From an uncultured Bacilli bacterium (GTDB lineage: Bacteria > Bacillota_I > Bacilli_A > RF39 > UBA660): a DNA stretch of 5,801 nt. The stretch is from assembly GCA_947631885.1 (NCBI GenBank), contig CANRMZ010000078.1:1-5801 (forward strand), written 5' to 3'. The notes below the pieces were generated by a model, which was given only the letters and a program-made list of their open reading frames with translations, was not told where the DNA came from and did no database searches. The position numbers and the translations under genes were made by a program. Of this stretch, positions 1 to 5,305 are shown in pieces. The first letter of the stretch is position 1, and every line of letters starts with the position of its first letter.

Positions 1-90
1 ACTCCAAAAATTCTAGTTTTAATTTTTTTAGCATATCATTTTTAAGCTTTCTACTTCACGCTAGAAATTCTAGAGCCGTTTTATTATGCA
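1..90. other. Short intergenic stretch downstream of the surface-protein operon
   Basis: This AT-rich stretch follows the stop codon of the minus-strand Cys-rich gene. It holds short self-complementary pieces: CTAGAAATTCTAG at 61-73, TTTCTA at 47-52 pairing with TAGAAA at 62-67, and a 9-nt direct repeat AAATTCTAG at 8-16 and 65-73. On the minus strand no GC-rich stem is followed directly by a U-run, so I cannot call a convincing terminator for the operon. No open reading frame or RNA gene is visible. Confidence 0.5.
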
Positions 91-2148
91 TTATTTCCAG
101 TGCTTTTCTTCAGTTGTTCCATTAGCTCTTACACATACTTGATGGAATTTACCTCTACCAGTTCTTTGGTAACCAGGTACGTAAGATTCTGAACTGAATA
201 GGTAATCAACGTCTGTCCATGTAGGGTTAGCAGTTAATACTGAAGAACTATGACACATATTGTCTGCTCCTAAAGTATAACCGTATTCACATCTGTTTTC
301 TAAGAATTTAGCTTCTTCTTTAACATAACATAATGTACCTTTTAATTCAGCATTAGCGTTTTCACAGTAGTATTTGTCTTCAGAAGTTTCGTATTTATAA
401 CATTGAATATTCTTACCACTACCAGATTGAGTATAACCAGCTGGACACTTAGAATATGTAGAACCACTTGCATATTTAGCACTTACAGTCTTAGTACAAT
501 TATATCCATTATCTGAATATCCAGAAGGACAATATTGAACTGGATTTGATGAGCCTGGAATTCTCATATAACATGTAGAACCACTATCAGTAAATCCAGC
601 AGGACATGTACCAGGAGTTGAGTTTGTAACTTTATTAGCGTAAGTATAACAATAATTACCACTTTGAGTATATCCATTAGGACAAGATGTAGAAGTTGAA
701 GTTGGTAATGGTTCTCTTATATAACAATTTGATCCATTATCAGTATATCCAGAAGGGCATTTAGGAGTCGTAGATGTAGTAACAGGGTTAGAATATACTA
801 AACATGTTGTTCCTGAAAGTGTACCTTGAGAACATGTATAATGAGTAGTTCTTCTATAAATTGCATAGTTATATACAGTAGATACACCAATTGAAGTTTT
901 TCCTAATAATACTTTCTTTTCAAGTTCATGTGTATAAGTACTTTCTTGAGTATGTGAACTATAAGTACTTACTGGGTTACCCCATGGGGTATAAGTTTTA
1001 ACAGCAGATACTTTCTTTACACACTTATCACCTGAAGGTGAAGTACCAGCAGGACAACTTGATGTAGTAGAAGATGTCTTGTTAGCATATTTATAACAAT
1101 AATTACCATTTGGAGTATATCCAGAAGGACAAGATCCTTTATTAGTTGAAGTTGTTACTGGAACTCTATAATAACAGTTAGAACCATTATCAGTATATCC
1201 TGAAGGACAACTAGATGATGTAGAACCAGCAGTTTTACTTGCGTAAATATAACAGTAGTCACCAACTTTATTATATCCGGCAGGACATTTAGTTTCATAA
1301 CTAGTTACTTTGTTAGCAGTAACGACACACTTATTGCCTTGTAATGTACCTTCGGTACAATAATAAGTACCGTCAGTAGTATCAGTTATAGGATCAACAT
1401 AAACTTTGTATGGTTCACCTTTATTTACTTTAGCATTTTCAACAGTAGTTGTTGGGTTAGAATATAAAGGAGTAGGAGCTTTAGCATCAGATGTTTCCAT
1501 TGTACAAACTGAACCACTTATATTATATCCATTTGGACAAGATACGGATCTTTTAACATATTCATATTCATATGTTACCGTACAAGTTGTAGGAATTTCT
1601 TCTACAGTACATTTGAAATCTTTACAATATACAGTGCTATCATTACTATTGTTGTTTTCTTTATCTTTTTCAACGTCTAAATCAACTTGGTCTTTGTCTT
1701 CGTCAATAATTGTATTACCATTTTCATCTTCGACAGTAGTTGTTGATTTAATTTTTTCAATGGTACTATCAGACTTACCAGGACAAACTAAATTAGATTT
1801 AACTCGATATTCATCTTTGCCTGTTTTTGTTATTGAGATATAACTTTCTTCAGTATCACACTTTTCATTGCCGTATTCTAAATCATCTATAGCACCCATT
1901 TCAATAAGCTCTTGTAAGCTTGTTTGTAATGAGCCTCCAACTTCATCAGGTAATTGACCAGCAAAGAATTCTTTAGCTGTTTGATGAAGCAGATTTAAAT
2001 TATCATTGAATTGTTGATCGTTTTCAACAGTTTTATTACTATTTGATTTATTTACTAGGAAAACGATTAAAAAGATAATAATTAATACAGCTATTACTCC
2101 GACTAAAATGTTAATTAGTCGAGAACTTTTATTATTTTTATTATACAT
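91..2148 (-). CDS. Membrane-anchored Cys-rich surface protein with CPxGY repeats (unrecognised family)
   Basis: The product is 685 residues. A basic N-terminus (K4, K7, R10) precedes one strongly hydrophobic segment at about 11-32. There is no type IV prepilin cleavage motif and no LPxTG sorting signal, so it looks like a signal-anchored protein with its bulk outside the cell. Residues about 45-125 form a small domain with C97 and C122, loosely like the C-terminal part of minor pilins (weak inference). Residues 137-172 are acidic and low in complexity. From 204 to 632 there are about 14 Cys pairs, most of the form C-P-x-G-Y-x4-G-x2-C-Y, joined by Thr/Ser-rich linkers. A Cys-poor spacer occupies about 377-438 and a unique tail about 633-685. 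I count 34 Cys, an even number, which suits disulfide pairing. ATG at 2148 is chosen because AAGGAGG lies 8 nt upstream; a TTG at 2154 would leave only 2 nt. It is the second gene of an operon. A role in adhesion or surface coating is a guess. Confidence 0.85.
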   Translation of the reverse strand: MYNKNNKSSRLINILVGVIAVLIIIFLIVFLVNKSNSNKTVENDQQFNDNLNLLHQTAKEFFAGQLPDEVGGSLQTSLQELIEMGAIDDLEYGNEKCDTEESYISITKTGKDEYRVKSNLVCPGKSDSTIEKIKSTTTVEDENGNTIIDEDKDQVDLDVEKDKENNNSNDSTVYCKDFKCTVEEIPTTCTVTYEYEYVKRSVSCPNGYNISGSVCTMETSDAKAPTPLYSNPTTTVENAKVNKGEPYKVYVDPITDTTDGTYYCTEGTLQGNKCVVTANKVTSYETKCPAGYNKVGDYCYIYASKTAGSTSSSCPSGYTDNGSNCYYRVPVTTSTNKGSCPSGYTPNGNYCYKYANKTSSTTSSCPAGTSPSGDKCVKKVSAVKTYTPWGNPVSTYSSHTQESTYTHELEKKVLLGKTSIGVSTVYNYAIYRRTTHYTCSQGTLSGTTCLVYSNPVTTSTTPKCPSGYTDNGSNCYIREPLPTSTSTSCPNGYTQSGNYCYTYANKVTNSTPGTCPAGFTDSGSTCYMRIPGSSNPVQYCPSGYSDNGYNCTKTVSAKYASGSTYSKCPAGYTQSGSGKNIQCYKYETSEDKYYCENANAELKGTLCYVKEEAKFLENRCEYGYTLGADNMCHSSSVLTANPTWTDVDYLFSSESYVPGYQRTGRGKFHQVCVRANGTTEEKHWK
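253..1539 (-). repeat. Tandem Cys-pair (CPxGYxxxGxxC) protein repeat array
   Basis: Cys pairs fall at residues 204/215, 264/274, 288/299, 314/325, 340/351, 365/376, 439/449, 464/475, 489/500, 515/526, 540/551, 568/583, 595/607 and 620/632. Most are C-x10-C. Two (264/274 and 439/449) share a variant core, C-x2-GTL-x-G-x2-C, and start matching larger blocks: residues 264-376 (about 1021-1359) and 439-551 (about 496-834). Both blocks continue through a CPSGYTDNGSNCY unit and a GNYCYxYANK unit. At DNA level a 17-nt stretch, CCATTATCAGTATATCC, is identical at 734-750 and 1184-1200. Nested duplication is therefore visible at unit and block level. Confidence 0.85.
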
Positions 2149-2156
2149 TTCCAAAA

Positions 2157-2163
2157 CCTCCTT
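2157..2163 (-). promoter_or_regulatory. Ribosome-binding site of the Cys-rich gene
   Basis: On the minus strand AAGGAGG lies 8 nt before ATG 2148, in the short gap after the upstream stop codon. It fixes the start at 2148 rather than the TTG at 2154. The context AAGGAGG-TTTTG is almost the same as at the upstream gene (AAGGAGGG-TTTTG), with the same 8-nt spacing. Confidence 0.85.
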
Positions 2164-2170
2164 TTTTTAT

Positions 2171-3979
2171 TTATCTATCTAATGACCAGTTGTTTGTTAT
2201 ATTCTCATCTATTACGAATGAATAAATAGCATTCTTTTCATTACCAATGAATGTACCGCCCTTGGCATCGATGTACATAAATGATGCTAACTCTTCAACA
2301 CATAGGGCACCATGAGTACCGTCGATTCTTGGACCAGTACCATATATAGGTCCTAAGTTCATACCTGATGTAAGTTCAAGTATTCTATCTTGGTTAGCAG
2401 TATACATACCAGCTATAACGTAGTGAGTTGATACTGGACTATTTGGACAAATTGAATAGTTAACAGCTTCACGACATACAAGTTCATTCATAACTTTAGC
2501 ATAAATGAAAGCAACTTCTTTATTATCTAAATAAATACCTGATAAACAAATATTAGCAGCTTTATAAATGTCATAACCACCATCAACTTTAGCAGAAGCA
2601 AAGGAATCAATTGCTAATTCATTATCTGTTACAGTCATTAAGATATCTTTCATTTGTTGTTCGCTTAGAATAATATCATCTTCTGGTGCTCTTTGAACTA
2701 AAGCATCAACACCAACACTTGGAGCAAGTTTACCAATAACATAAGTAGCGGCACACACTTCATCACGATCAGAGAAGTAAGCTTTATCTTGTAATTTGTC
2801 AAAGTTTGCAAGTCTTAAAGCATACATAATATCATCTACAGTGATATTGGCATCACTTGGAAGTTTAGTTTGAATCTTACAAGCGAAGTCAAATAATTCA
2901 TCATAGTTATCTATATTAATGTTTTGTGCTAAAAGTAGATCATCAATTAATTCTTCTGTAGAAGATGGTTCGCTAGTGTCTGTATTAGTAGGAACATTAT
3001 CAAGGTCTGTGGTATTAATACAATGGAAGATTATAGCTGCAATTAAAGCTCCAACTAAACCAGCACCAATTAAAGCAAAGATCGTTTTTAATAAACTATT
3101 ACCAGACTTTCTTGTAGTTTCAGGAACATCATCTCTAGAAACTCTACTAGCTACAGTATGACGATTTACTTGATTTCCTCTGATGCTTCCTAGATAATCA
3201 TTAAATTCAGCATATTTTGTAACATATTCTTTGATTCTTGGATCATCATTATTTAAATCATAACAATCCATGTAATCTTTTCCAGCTTCAGAAATAATGT
3301 GATTGATTTGTTTTTTCTCTTTTCTACTTAGCTTAATAGTATTATCACTTAATATGTCAGAAGCTTCTCTTTTACAAGTAAATATTGTTTCAAGCATTTC
3401 TGATTTAGTAACTGTACGTCTCATTAAAGTAGTTTGACACATTTGGACAATGCCTTCATATTTGTCATATAACATGTCAAGTGTACTTTCATCAGCACCA
3501 TTTAAAGTAGTCCTAATATCATCATTAATCTTATCACTAGTAGCATTTATTATAGCTTTAGAAGTATCATTAATTGAAGCATCCGCATTGATAGTGTTAA
3601 TATTGTCTTGACAAGAAACTATCATAGCAAGTACATCTTTAGCTTTTTCACTTAATGTTAATCTTTCAATTGCATCAAGTTTTTCTTGAGTTGAAGCATC
3701 AGATATTAAAAAGCTATATGCTTGATCAATAGCATTAACAATTGGCATAGCCCAATCAGCTGCTAAAGTAGCAAGACTTTCATATCTGTTTTGGTATTCA
3801 GTGAAGTCATCATTATCTCTCATAGCTGAAATATCAGTGTAGTCTCTATTAATTTGTTCTTTAATTCTGTTTAAATTTTCTTCGGTAACTTTTGTAGTGT
3901 CAAATGTTTTATCTCTTAGGTAACCACTAATTGTAGCGTCACATCTAAATAATAAACCTAGTATCTCCATTTTATTCAT
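2171..3979 (-). CDS. Single-pass membrane protein with triplicated cytoplasmic helical module (unrecognised family)
   Basis: The product is 602 residues with one transmembrane segment at about 299-318, rich in Gly and Ala. R280, R282, R290, K291 and K298 just before it predict an N-terminus inside and C-terminus outside, without a cleaved signal peptide. The cytoplasmic half is helical and highly charged. It contains three diverged copies of one module at about 1-73, 113-182 and 191-264. A Ser/Thr/Glu/Asp-rich stretch (about 323-345) follows the membrane segment. The outer domain (about 346-602) carries six Cys (367, 409, 478, 502, 511, 560), enough for three disulfides. I recognise no catalytic motif or named domain. 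ATG at 3979 is chosen because AAAGGAGGG lies 8 nt upstream; a TTG at 4042 lies inside the predicted -35 box. It is the first gene of the operon, 22 nt before the Cys-rich gene, so the two products may act together as anchor or signalling partner and surface protein (inference). Confidence 0.85.
   Translation of the reverse strand: MNKMEILGLLFRCDATISGYLRDKTFDTTKVTEENLNRIKEQINRDYTDISAMRDNDDFTEYQNRYESLATLAADWAMPIVNAIDQAYSFLISDASTQEKLDAIERLTLSEKAKDVLAMIVSCQDNINTINADASINDTSKAIINATSDKINDDIRTTLNGADESTLDMLYDKYEGIVQMCQTTLMRRTVTKSEMLETIFTCKREASDILSDNTIKLSRKEKKQINHIISEAGKDYMDCYDLNNDDPRIKEYVTKYAEFNDYLGSIRGNQVNRHTVASRVSRDDVPETTRKSGNSLLKTIFALIGAGLVGALIAAIIFHCINTTDLDNVPTNTDTSEPSSTEELIDDLLLAQNINIDNYDELFDFACKIQTKLPSDANITVDDIMYALRLANFDKLQDKAYFSDRDEVCAATYVIGKLAPSVGVDALVQRAPEDDIILSEQQMKDILMTVTDNELAIDSFASAKVDGGYDIYKAANICLSGIYLDNKEVAFIYAKVMNELVCREAVNYSICPNSPVSTHYVIAGMYTANQDRILELTSGMNLGPIYGTGPRIDGTHGALCVEELASFMYIDAKGGTFIGNEKNAIYSFVIDENITNNWSLDR
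3188..3979 (-). repeat. Three diverged copies of a ~70-residue helical protein module
   Basis: Copies lie at residues about 1-73, 113-182 and 191-264. The first helix of each shows [E/D]-[I/V/M]-L-x3-[F/V]-x-C or a close match, ending at C13, C123 and C202. A central helix ends at D46, D153 and D235. A third helix carries [R/K]-Y-[E/A] with Y66, Y174 and Y256. Cys-to-Tyr distances are 53, 51 and 54 residues. An extra stretch of about 38 residues separates copies 1 and 2. DNA identity between copies is not obvious, so the triplication is old. Confidence 0.7.
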
Positions 3980-3987
3980 AATCAAAA

Positions 3988-3996
3988 CCCTCCTTT
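3988..3996 (-). promoter_or_regulatory. Ribosome-binding site of the triplicated-module membrane protein
   Basis: AAAGGAGGG on the minus strand lies 8 nt before ATG 3979. This near-perfect Shine-Dalgarno sequence sets the start and suggests efficient translation. Confidence 0.85.
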
Positions 3997-4013
3997 TTGA
4001 TTTATTGGCGCCT

Positions 4014-4042
4014 ATTCTAACACATAATAAAGAAAAAGTCAA
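4014..4042 (-). promoter_or_regulatory. Proximal sigma-A-type promoter of the surface operon (P1)
   Basis: On the minus strand TTGACT (4037-4042) is separated by exactly 17 nt from TAGAAT (4014-4019), with TG one base before the -10 box (extended -10). Transcription would start near 4006-4008 and give a leader of about 28 nt that carries the Shine-Dalgarno site. Boxes and spacing are near consensus. Confidence 0.75.
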
Positions 4043-4077
4043 ATATTATATGCCTGCCTTAATTAAATAAAATCTTG

Positions 4078-4110
4078 AAAAAATATATATCCCTTTATCT
4101 ATGGGGATTT
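4078..4110 (-). terminator. Possible terminator or attenuator hairpin between the two promoters
   Basis: On the minus strand ATCCC (4104-4108) and GGGAT (4089-4093) can form a 5-bp stem with a 10-nt loop. An ATATAT stretch and then six Ts (4078-4083) follow. The stem is short and the T-run is not immediately adjacent, so termination would be weak. It lies just downstream of the expected start from the distal promoter P2, so it could cut that transcript to about 35 nt or modulate read-through into the operon. Confidence 0.35.
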
Positions 4111-4120
4111 CTTGGCGAAT

Positions 4121-4149
4121 ACTCTAACGCAAACTAGATGGAAAGTCAA
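4121..4149 (-). promoter_or_regulatory. Distal promoter copy of the surface operon (P2)
   Basis: On the minus strand TTGACT (4144-4149) lies 17 nt before TAGAGT (4121-4126), again with an extended TG. It is a diverged copy of P1: 33 of 44 positions match by my count between 4106-4149 and 3999-4042. The -10 box has one more deviation from consensus than P1. Transcripts would start near 4113-4115. Confidence 0.6.
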
Positions 4150-4160
4150 CACATTTTTGA

Positions 4161-4174
4161 CACAATATTTTGTG
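4161..4174. promoter_or_regulatory. 14-bp inverted repeat, candidate operator
   Basis: CACAA-TATT-TTGTG is a perfect inverted repeat with 5-bp arms and a 4-nt centre. It lies between the -35 box of P2 and the -10 region of ruvA, so a bound protein could affect both directions. Short AT-rich palindromes do occur by chance, so function is unproven. Confidence 0.35.
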
Positions 4175-4197
4175 ATAGCTAAAAGCAAAATTATGAT
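4170..4197 (+). promoter_or_regulatory. Candidate ruvA promoter
   Basis: TTGTGA (4170-4175) and TATGAT (4192-4197) are separated by 16 nt and would start transcription about 20 nt before ruvA. A better -35 (TTGACA, 4157-4162) pairs at 17 nt only with the weaker TAAAAG (4180-4185). A perfect TATAAT (4199-4204) has no good -35 at normal spacing. The choice among these is uncertain. Confidence 0.4.
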
Positions 4198-4210
4198 ATA
4201 TAATGTTGTT

Positions 4211-4216
4211 AGGTGG
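4211..4216 (+). promoter_or_regulatory. Ribosome-binding site of ruvA
   Basis: AGGTGG lies 6 nt before a GTG codon at 4223. It supports the non-ATG start, since the next in-frame ATG (codon 11) would remove the first strand of the OB fold. Confidence 0.65.
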
Positions 4217-4222
4217 TAATAA

Positions 4223-4780
4223 GTGTATAAATACATAATAGGTAAAGTAACCATGCAAAGCTCTAGTTATATTGTTCTAGAGTGTAATAATATAGGATAT
4301 CTTATATATGTAGCTAATCCCTATAGCTACGAACTTGGCACTGAATATAAGGTATATCTATATAATAATGTTAAGGAAGATGAAAATTCTTTATTTGGCT
4401 TTAAAAAGGAAGAAGAATTGGAACTTTTCTTAAGACTTATTAATGTTAAGGGCTTAGGACCTAAAATGGCTAATGTTTTCTTTGCTACCGGTTCGGTAAG
4501 TGGAATAGTAGATGCTATAAATAGAGAAAATATTCTTTATTTAACTAAATTTCCACGAATTGGCGAAAAAATAGCAAAACAAATAATACTAGACTTAAAA
4601 GGCAAAATTGCGATTGAGACAGATACTAGTGAAGAAGAAAGCAATCGTGAAGATTTAATAGCGGTATTAGAGTCACTAGGCTATAAAACAGGAGAAATTA
4701 AGAAGATTATCAAAGATATTGATGAATCTTTATCAATTGAAGAGCAAGTAAAAGAAGCGTTAAAGCTTTTATTAAGGTAG
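4223..4780 (+). CDS. ruvA: Holliday junction branch migration protein RuvA
   Basis: RuvA binds four-way DNA junctions as a tetramer and loads the RuvB motor, and RuvC-type resolvases then cut the junction. The 185 residues show the three expected parts. An OB-fold domain spans about 1-63. Two helix-hairpin-helix motifs lie at about 75-83 (VKGLGPKMA) and 110-121 (FPRIGEKIAKQI), followed by the typical ILDLKGK. An acidic linker covers about 132-143. The small RuvB-binding helical domain, about 143-185, contains LESLGY and ends in ALKLLLR. It is somewhat shorter than the roughly 200 residues usual in the family, mainly in the linker. The first Gly of the second hairpin (usually PGxG) is Arg112. 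The start is GTG at 4223, backed by AGGTGG. It leads a compact operon with a nucleotidase gene 3 nt downstream and then ruvB. No SOS box of the Bacillus type (GAAC-N4-GTTC) is visible upstream. Confidence 0.96.
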   Translation: MYKYIIGKVTMQSSSYIVLECNNIGYLIYVANPYSYELGTEYKVYLYNNVKEDENSLFGFKKEEELELFLRLINVKGLGPKMANVFFATGSVSGIVDAINRENILYLTKFPRIGEKIAKQIILDLKGKIAIETDTSEEESNREDLIAVLESLGYKTGEIKKIIKDIDESLSIEEQVKEALKLLLR

Positions 4781-4783
4781 AAT

Positions 4784-5305
4784 ATGGTCATAGGAATTGA
4801 TTTTGACGATACATGTGTAGATACATGGCGTATTATTAAAGAAAAGTATAAAACTTATTATCCGGGTTTTGAAGTTGATTTGCCTGAAAACTCACCATGG
4901 GACAAAGAAAAAATTATTATGAAAAATCATATGGAAGAAATGGTGTGGGATGTAAATATTTATGAAGGACTTCAAGAATTTTTAGATTATTGTCAAGATC
5001 ATCATATTAAAACTATTTTACTAACCGCTCGCGGTGGGGATTTACAAGAAATAATAGAGCCCACTAAAGAGTTTATTAAAAAACATAACTTGCACTTCGA
5101 TGAAATGGTCTTCGATTTAGATGCCAAAGGGGAAATATGTCAAAAATATGGCGTTGATCTTATGATTGATGATAGTAAAAGTGTTCTTGATGAAGTAGCA
5201 AAATATGGCATTAAGACCTTACGTTTTGGCATAAAAGACGACAAACATGATTATGCGTTATCATGGCGTGATGCTCTTTTATATATTAAGAAAGGAGATT
5301 TATGA
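4784..5305 (+). CDS. HAD-superfamily 5'-nucleotidase, NT5C type (predicted 5'(3')-deoxyribonucleotidase)
   Basis: This 173-residue protein is predicted to remove phosphate from nucleotides or deoxynucleotides in the cytoplasm. All four HAD motifs are present. Motif I is D6-F-D8-D-T, with D6 the likely nucleophile and D8 the acid/base. Motif II is T81 in LLTAR, motif III is probably K115, and motif IV is D129-D130 in MIDDS for magnesium binding. The insertion between motifs I and II is helical and small, as in the 5'(3')-deoxyribonucleotidase family. The true substrate cannot be read from the sequence. The start ATG lies 3 nt after the ruvA stop, with AAGGT overlapping the end of ruvA as a weak Shine-Dalgarno. 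The TGA stop overlaps the ruvB start (ATGA), so ruvB is probably translationally coupled to it. It is intact, and its position inside the ruvAB operon is unusual. Confidence 0.85.
   Translation: MVIGIDFDDTCVDTWRIIKEKYKTYYPGFEVDLPENSPWDKEKIIMKNHMEEMVWDVNIYEGLQEFLDYCQDHHIKTILLTARGGDLQEIIEPTKEFIKKHNLHFDEMVFDLDAKGEICQKYGVDLMIDDSKSVLDEVAKYGIKTLRFGIKDDKHDYALSWRDALLYIKKGDL
5291..5297 (+). promoter_or_regulatory. Ribosome-binding site of ruvB inside the nucleotidase gene
   Basis: AAAGGAG lies 4 nt before ATG 5302, within the last codons of the upstream gene. It supports the ATGA overlap start and suggests that ruvB can also be initiated independently. Confidence 0.75.

Larger units (their letters stand above)
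3999..4149 (-). repeat. Direct duplication of a 44-nt promoter unit, 107 bp apart
   Basis: The segments 3999-4042 and 4106-4149 are direct repeats. Conserved blocks are TTGACTTT at the -35 end, GTTAGA at the -10, CGCCAA around the expected start site, and AAATC just inside the transcript. Conservation past the -10 box into the early transcribed bases is more than polymerase binding alone would require. Confidence 0.7.

Noticed and set aside
6..76. Short hairpins after the operon as a rho-independent terminator
   Set aside because: The stems are AT-rich with tiny or mismatched loops, and no U-run directly follows on the minus strand.
253..1539. CRISPR-like or non-coding repeat array
   Set aside because: Periodicity follows codons and conserved residues (Cys, Pro, Gly, Tyr) in one long open frame, with variable unit lengths and diverged DNA.
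1406..1843. Plus-strand open frame of 145 codons
   Set aside because: It lies wholly antisense to the Cys-rich gene, has no convincing ribosome-binding site, and reads as a complement shadow of its repetitive codons.
2052..2148. Type IV prepilin signal at the N-terminus of the Cys-rich protein
   Set aside because: The basic stretch and hydrophobic segment are present, but there is no Gly-aromatic cleavage site and no Glu at position +5.
2149..2154. TTG start at 2154 for the Cys-rich protein
   Set aside because: It would leave only 2 nt after AAGGAGG; ATG 2148 gives 8 nt, matching the upstream gene.
2919..3161. Plus-strand open frame of 80 codons
   Set aside because: It is antisense to the membrane-protein gene over its transmembrane and linker region and shows no independent gene signals.
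3980..4042. N-terminal extension of the 602-residue protein to a TTG at 4042
   Set aside because: The TTG is part of the predicted -35 box and upstream of the expected transcript start, whereas ATG 3979 has an excellent Shine-Dalgarno site 8 nt away.
4045..4050. Perfect minus-strand TATAAT as another -10 box
   Set aside because: No acceptable -35 box lies 16-18 nt upstream; the sequence there is AT-rich without TTGACA likeness.
4157..4204. TTGACA (4157-4162) paired with TATAAT (4199-4204) as the ruvA promoter
   Set aside because: Both hexamers are perfect but the spacer is 36 nt, far beyond sigma-A tolerance; other pairings are more plausible.
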